Positions 19,869 to 21,621 of a DNA stretch of 21,621 nucleotides are shown one piece after another. Within the stretch, counting starts at the first letter, position 1. Every line of letters starts with the position of its first letter. The notes below the pieces were generated by a model. That model ran no database searches and was not told the DNA's origin. It worked only from the letters and a program-made list of their open reading frames with translations. Position numbers and translations under genes: made by a program. The stretch is taken from the NCBI GenBank assembly GCA_003527885.1, contig DPWB01000210.1, positions 11,427 through 33,047 of the forward strand, in the 5' to 3' direction. Source of the DNA: Candidatus Competibacteraceae bacterium. Its GTDB lineage: Bacteria > Pseudomonadota > Gammaproteobacteria > Competibacterales > Competibacteraceae.

Positions 19869-21621
19869 TCAAGGCGAGTCCGTCCGAGCGACCGGCCAGC
19901 CCCGGACATGGATCTCCCGCTTCGGAAACGGAATTTCGATTTGATGGGCGCGCAACGCTTCGAAAATCCGGTTGTTGAGTTCGTGGGTCAGCGGCAAGCG
20001 GTTGACCGGCTCCTGCACGAAGGCCCGCACTTCAAATTCCAAGGCATTTTCGCCCAGTTTCAGAAACAACACCGCCGGCGCGGGCTCCTTGAGCACCAGG
20101 GGATGGGAAGTCGCCAACTCCAGCAGCACTTTGTGCACCAATAGCGGATCGCTGCTGTGACTGACTTTTACCGGGATGTCGATGCGGGCGATGGAGCCGT
20201 TCCGGGTCCAATTGATCAGCACGTTGGTGATGAAGCTCTTGTTGGGGACGATGATTTCCTTGCGGTCCCAGTCGATCAAGGTGGTGGCGCGGATGTGGAT
20301 ACGCCTGACGGTGCCGTTCTGATCGCCGAGCGTCACGTTGTCGCCGACCCGGATCGGCCGCTCCAGCAGCAGGATCAAGCCGGAAACGAAATTGGCGAAA
20401 ATCTCTTGCAGGCCGAAGCCCAGGCCCACGCCGAGCGCCGCCACCAACCATTGCACGCTGCTCCAACTGACGCCGATGATGTTCAGCGCCACCGCCAGAC
20501 CCGTTCCGACGATCAGGTAGCGGGTGATGGTGATGATGGCGTTGCGGTTGCCCGGCTCCACCGTCAATCGCCGCAGCACCACCAGTTCCAGCACGCCGGG
20601 CAGATTGTGGGCCATGAAGCCGACCAGCAGCAGCAGCAGGCCGGCGGCCAGCACGCTGCCCAGCGTGATGTCGGAAAGCTGAGGCCCGGCGGCGGTCTGG
20701 ACCGTCTGCTGCCACAGCGCGATTTCGTTCAGCACGGAAAACGCCGGAATCAGGCTCGCCCAGATCTGCCACAGCCCGAGCCCCAACGCCACCCAGACCA
20801 GCAGACTGATCAGGCCGCGAGTGTGTTCGTCGACGGTGCTGAGATCGAGGTCCGGCAGCTCCAGCAGTTCGGGCGGCGCCACCTCGCCGGAAGGGGCCGC
20901 CGCCTCCTTGGAAGCGCGGGCGGCCAATTGCGCCTCCCGCTTGGCGAGCGCCCGCTGCAAGGCCAAGCGGCGCTGGCTGATGCTCGACCAACGCAAGAAC
21001 AGGCTGACCAGAATGACCAGACCCAACAACAGCCAGGCCGTCTGCAACATCAGCGCGCGCAATTGCAACGCGGTGTAGTAATAGCCGGACAACGCCAGCA
21101 GCGCCAGCGACAGATAGCTGCCGACGATGAGCCAGAACCACACGTAACGCAGCCGCCAGAACAGCGTGCCCTCGTATTTGGCCGCCAACGCGCCGACCAG
21201 CGGCTGCGCGGGATGCAACACCCGCCACAACAGCGCCGCCAGGGCCACCATCCCGGCGCAGAACACCAGCCGCCCCAGGCTGTCGCTGTACAGAGGCAGG
21301 GTTTGCGAGTCGCACAATGTGACGAGCAGCGCGCTGCTCGATCCGACCCAGACAAACCAGTAAAGGTGGCGGCGGGCGTGCCGGCAGCCCGTTTCGCTCC
21401 AGCCGAAATGGGCGCCGGCGATGCCCTGGGGACGGCACAGCTGGCGCAAAAAGGTCAGGCTGAGCGCGATCAGCGCGCCGGCCATCAGCCCCCGCGCCAG
21501 CCCTTGGGAGAATTCGGCGGCGTTGCCGGACCCGTACAGCAGCCACGCCAGCCACGCCATCAGTCCGGGCCAGGGCAGCGACAGCAACAGCGTGACCCCC
21601 AGCGCGCGGGCCGTGCGGCCG
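19869..21621 (-). CDS. Mechanosensitive channel, MscK/MscM (YjeP) type, C-terminal part
   Basis: The visible 583 residues form the C-terminal part of a large MscS-superfamily channel; the frame is open to the window edge, so the N terminus is missing. Several hydrophobic helices come first, then a charged segment (LALQRALAKREAQLAARASKEAA), more helices, and the MscS core. The pore helix is VAALGVGLGFGLQEIFANFVSGLILLLERPIRVGD, rich in Gly/Ala as required for packing. The beta domain (NVTLGDQNGTVRRIHIRATTLIDWDRKEIIVPNKSFI) and the C-terminal cage (to FPKREIHVRG) follow. Such channels open on hypo-osmotic shock to release solutes. Size favours MscK/MscM over the 286-residue MscS. A TTG at 21587 is not a credible start. 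Confidence 0.93.
   Translation of the reverse strand, partial: GRTARALGVTLLLSLPWPGLMAWLAWLLYGSGNAAEFSQGLARGLMAGALIALSLTFLRQLCRPQGIAGAHFGWSETGCRHARRHLYWFVWVGSSSALLVTLCDSQTLPLYSDSLGRLVFCAGMVALAALLWRVLHPAQPLVGALAAKYEGTLFWRLRYVWFWLIVGSYLSLALLALSGYYYTALQLRALMLQTAWLLLGLVILVSLFLRWSSISQRRLALQRALAKREAQLAARASKEAAAPSGEVAPPELLELPDLDLSTVDEHTRGLISLLVWVALGLGLWQIWASLIPAFSVLNEIALWQQTVQTAAGPQLSDITLGSVLAAGLLLLLVGFMAHNLPGVLELVVLRRLTVEPGNRNAIITITRYLIVGTGLAVALNIIGVSWSSVQWLVAALGVGLGFGLQEIFANFVSGLILLLERPIRVGDNVTLGDQNGTVRRIHIRATTLIDWDRKEIIVPNKSFITNVLINWTRNGSIARIDIPVKVSHSSDPLLVHKVLLELATSHPLVLKEPAPAVLFLKLGENALEFEVRAFVQEPVNRLPLTHELNNRIFEALRAHQIEIPFPKREIHVRGWPVARTDSP

Noticed and set aside
20032..21555. Second minus-strand frame (507 codons) inside the mechanosensitive channel gene
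   Set aside because: The peptide is arginine/alanine-rich with no membrane pattern. The other frame gives a clear MscS core.
1..21621. Mobile elements, CRISPR arrays, prophage or defence islands
   Set aside because: No transposase, integrase, terminal inverted repeats, spaced direct repeats or restriction/toxin genes are visible. Gene order is conserved housekeeping synteny nearly throughout.

Overview
The window looks like a chromosomal segment of a GC-rich gammaproteobacterium outside the Enterobacterales. Three things point that way. The order zapB-like / zapA / 6S RNA / fau facing ygfB / pepP / ubiH / ubiI is a gammaproteobacterial hallmark. The C6 ubiquinone hydroxylase is the di-iron Coq7, as in Pseudomonas and relatives, not the flavoprotein UbiF of E. 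coli. The rpiA-ilvA divergent pair is also typical. A lineage such as Competibacteraceae or another environmental group is possible, but that is only an impression. I see no insertion sequence, phage gene, CRISPR array or integrase.

Layout. 1-1488 (+): the end of trpC overlapping an OsmC-family gene, then speD. 1550-2540: divergent coq7 (-) and a thioredoxin-fold [2Fe-2S] ferredoxin gene (+). 2585-3645 (+): promoter, rplM, rpsI, tRNA-Gln(CUG) and a terminator. 3646-6342 (+): two tandem paralogous outer-membrane porins, each with its own AT-rich promoter region and its own terminator. 6283-8573: rpiA (-), ending at its own terminator, and ilvA (+). 8590-10432 (+): an Ada box, ada and alkB, a self-contained adaptive response to alkylation. 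10447-12474 (-): promoter, zapB-like, zapA, 6S RNA (ssrS), fau and an EVE-domain gene. 12561-18904 (+): a tightly packed run of ygfB, pepP, ubiH, ubiI, a small Rieske protein, and an ABC-2 exporter ATPase and permease, with several start/stop overlaps. 19043-19549 (+): a UPF0114 membrane protein. 19550-19868: no confident gene, but a puzzling coupled start site on the minus strand. 19869-21621 (-): a large mechanosensitive channel of the MscK/MscM type, cut by the window edge.

How the genes fit together. All three O2-dependent ring hydroxylases of ubiquinone synthesis (UbiI at C5, UbiH at C1, Coq7 at C6) are within about 15 kb, and both clusters sit beside a small [2Fe-2S] protein gene. Ada and AlkB cover direct reversal of DNA alkylation, and the operator upstream closely matches the E. 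coli Ada site. The 6S RNA promoter is embedded in the zapA stop codon, so cell division, global transcription control and folate salvage are physically linked. Most of the window is ordinary, conserved housekeeping DNA. The best leads are regulatory architectures (Ada box, leaderless zapB, zapA/6S overlap, porin leaders), the Rieske/ABC extension of the ubi operon, and the unexplained 19.55-19.87 kb gap. I did not find a clearly new multi-gene system.
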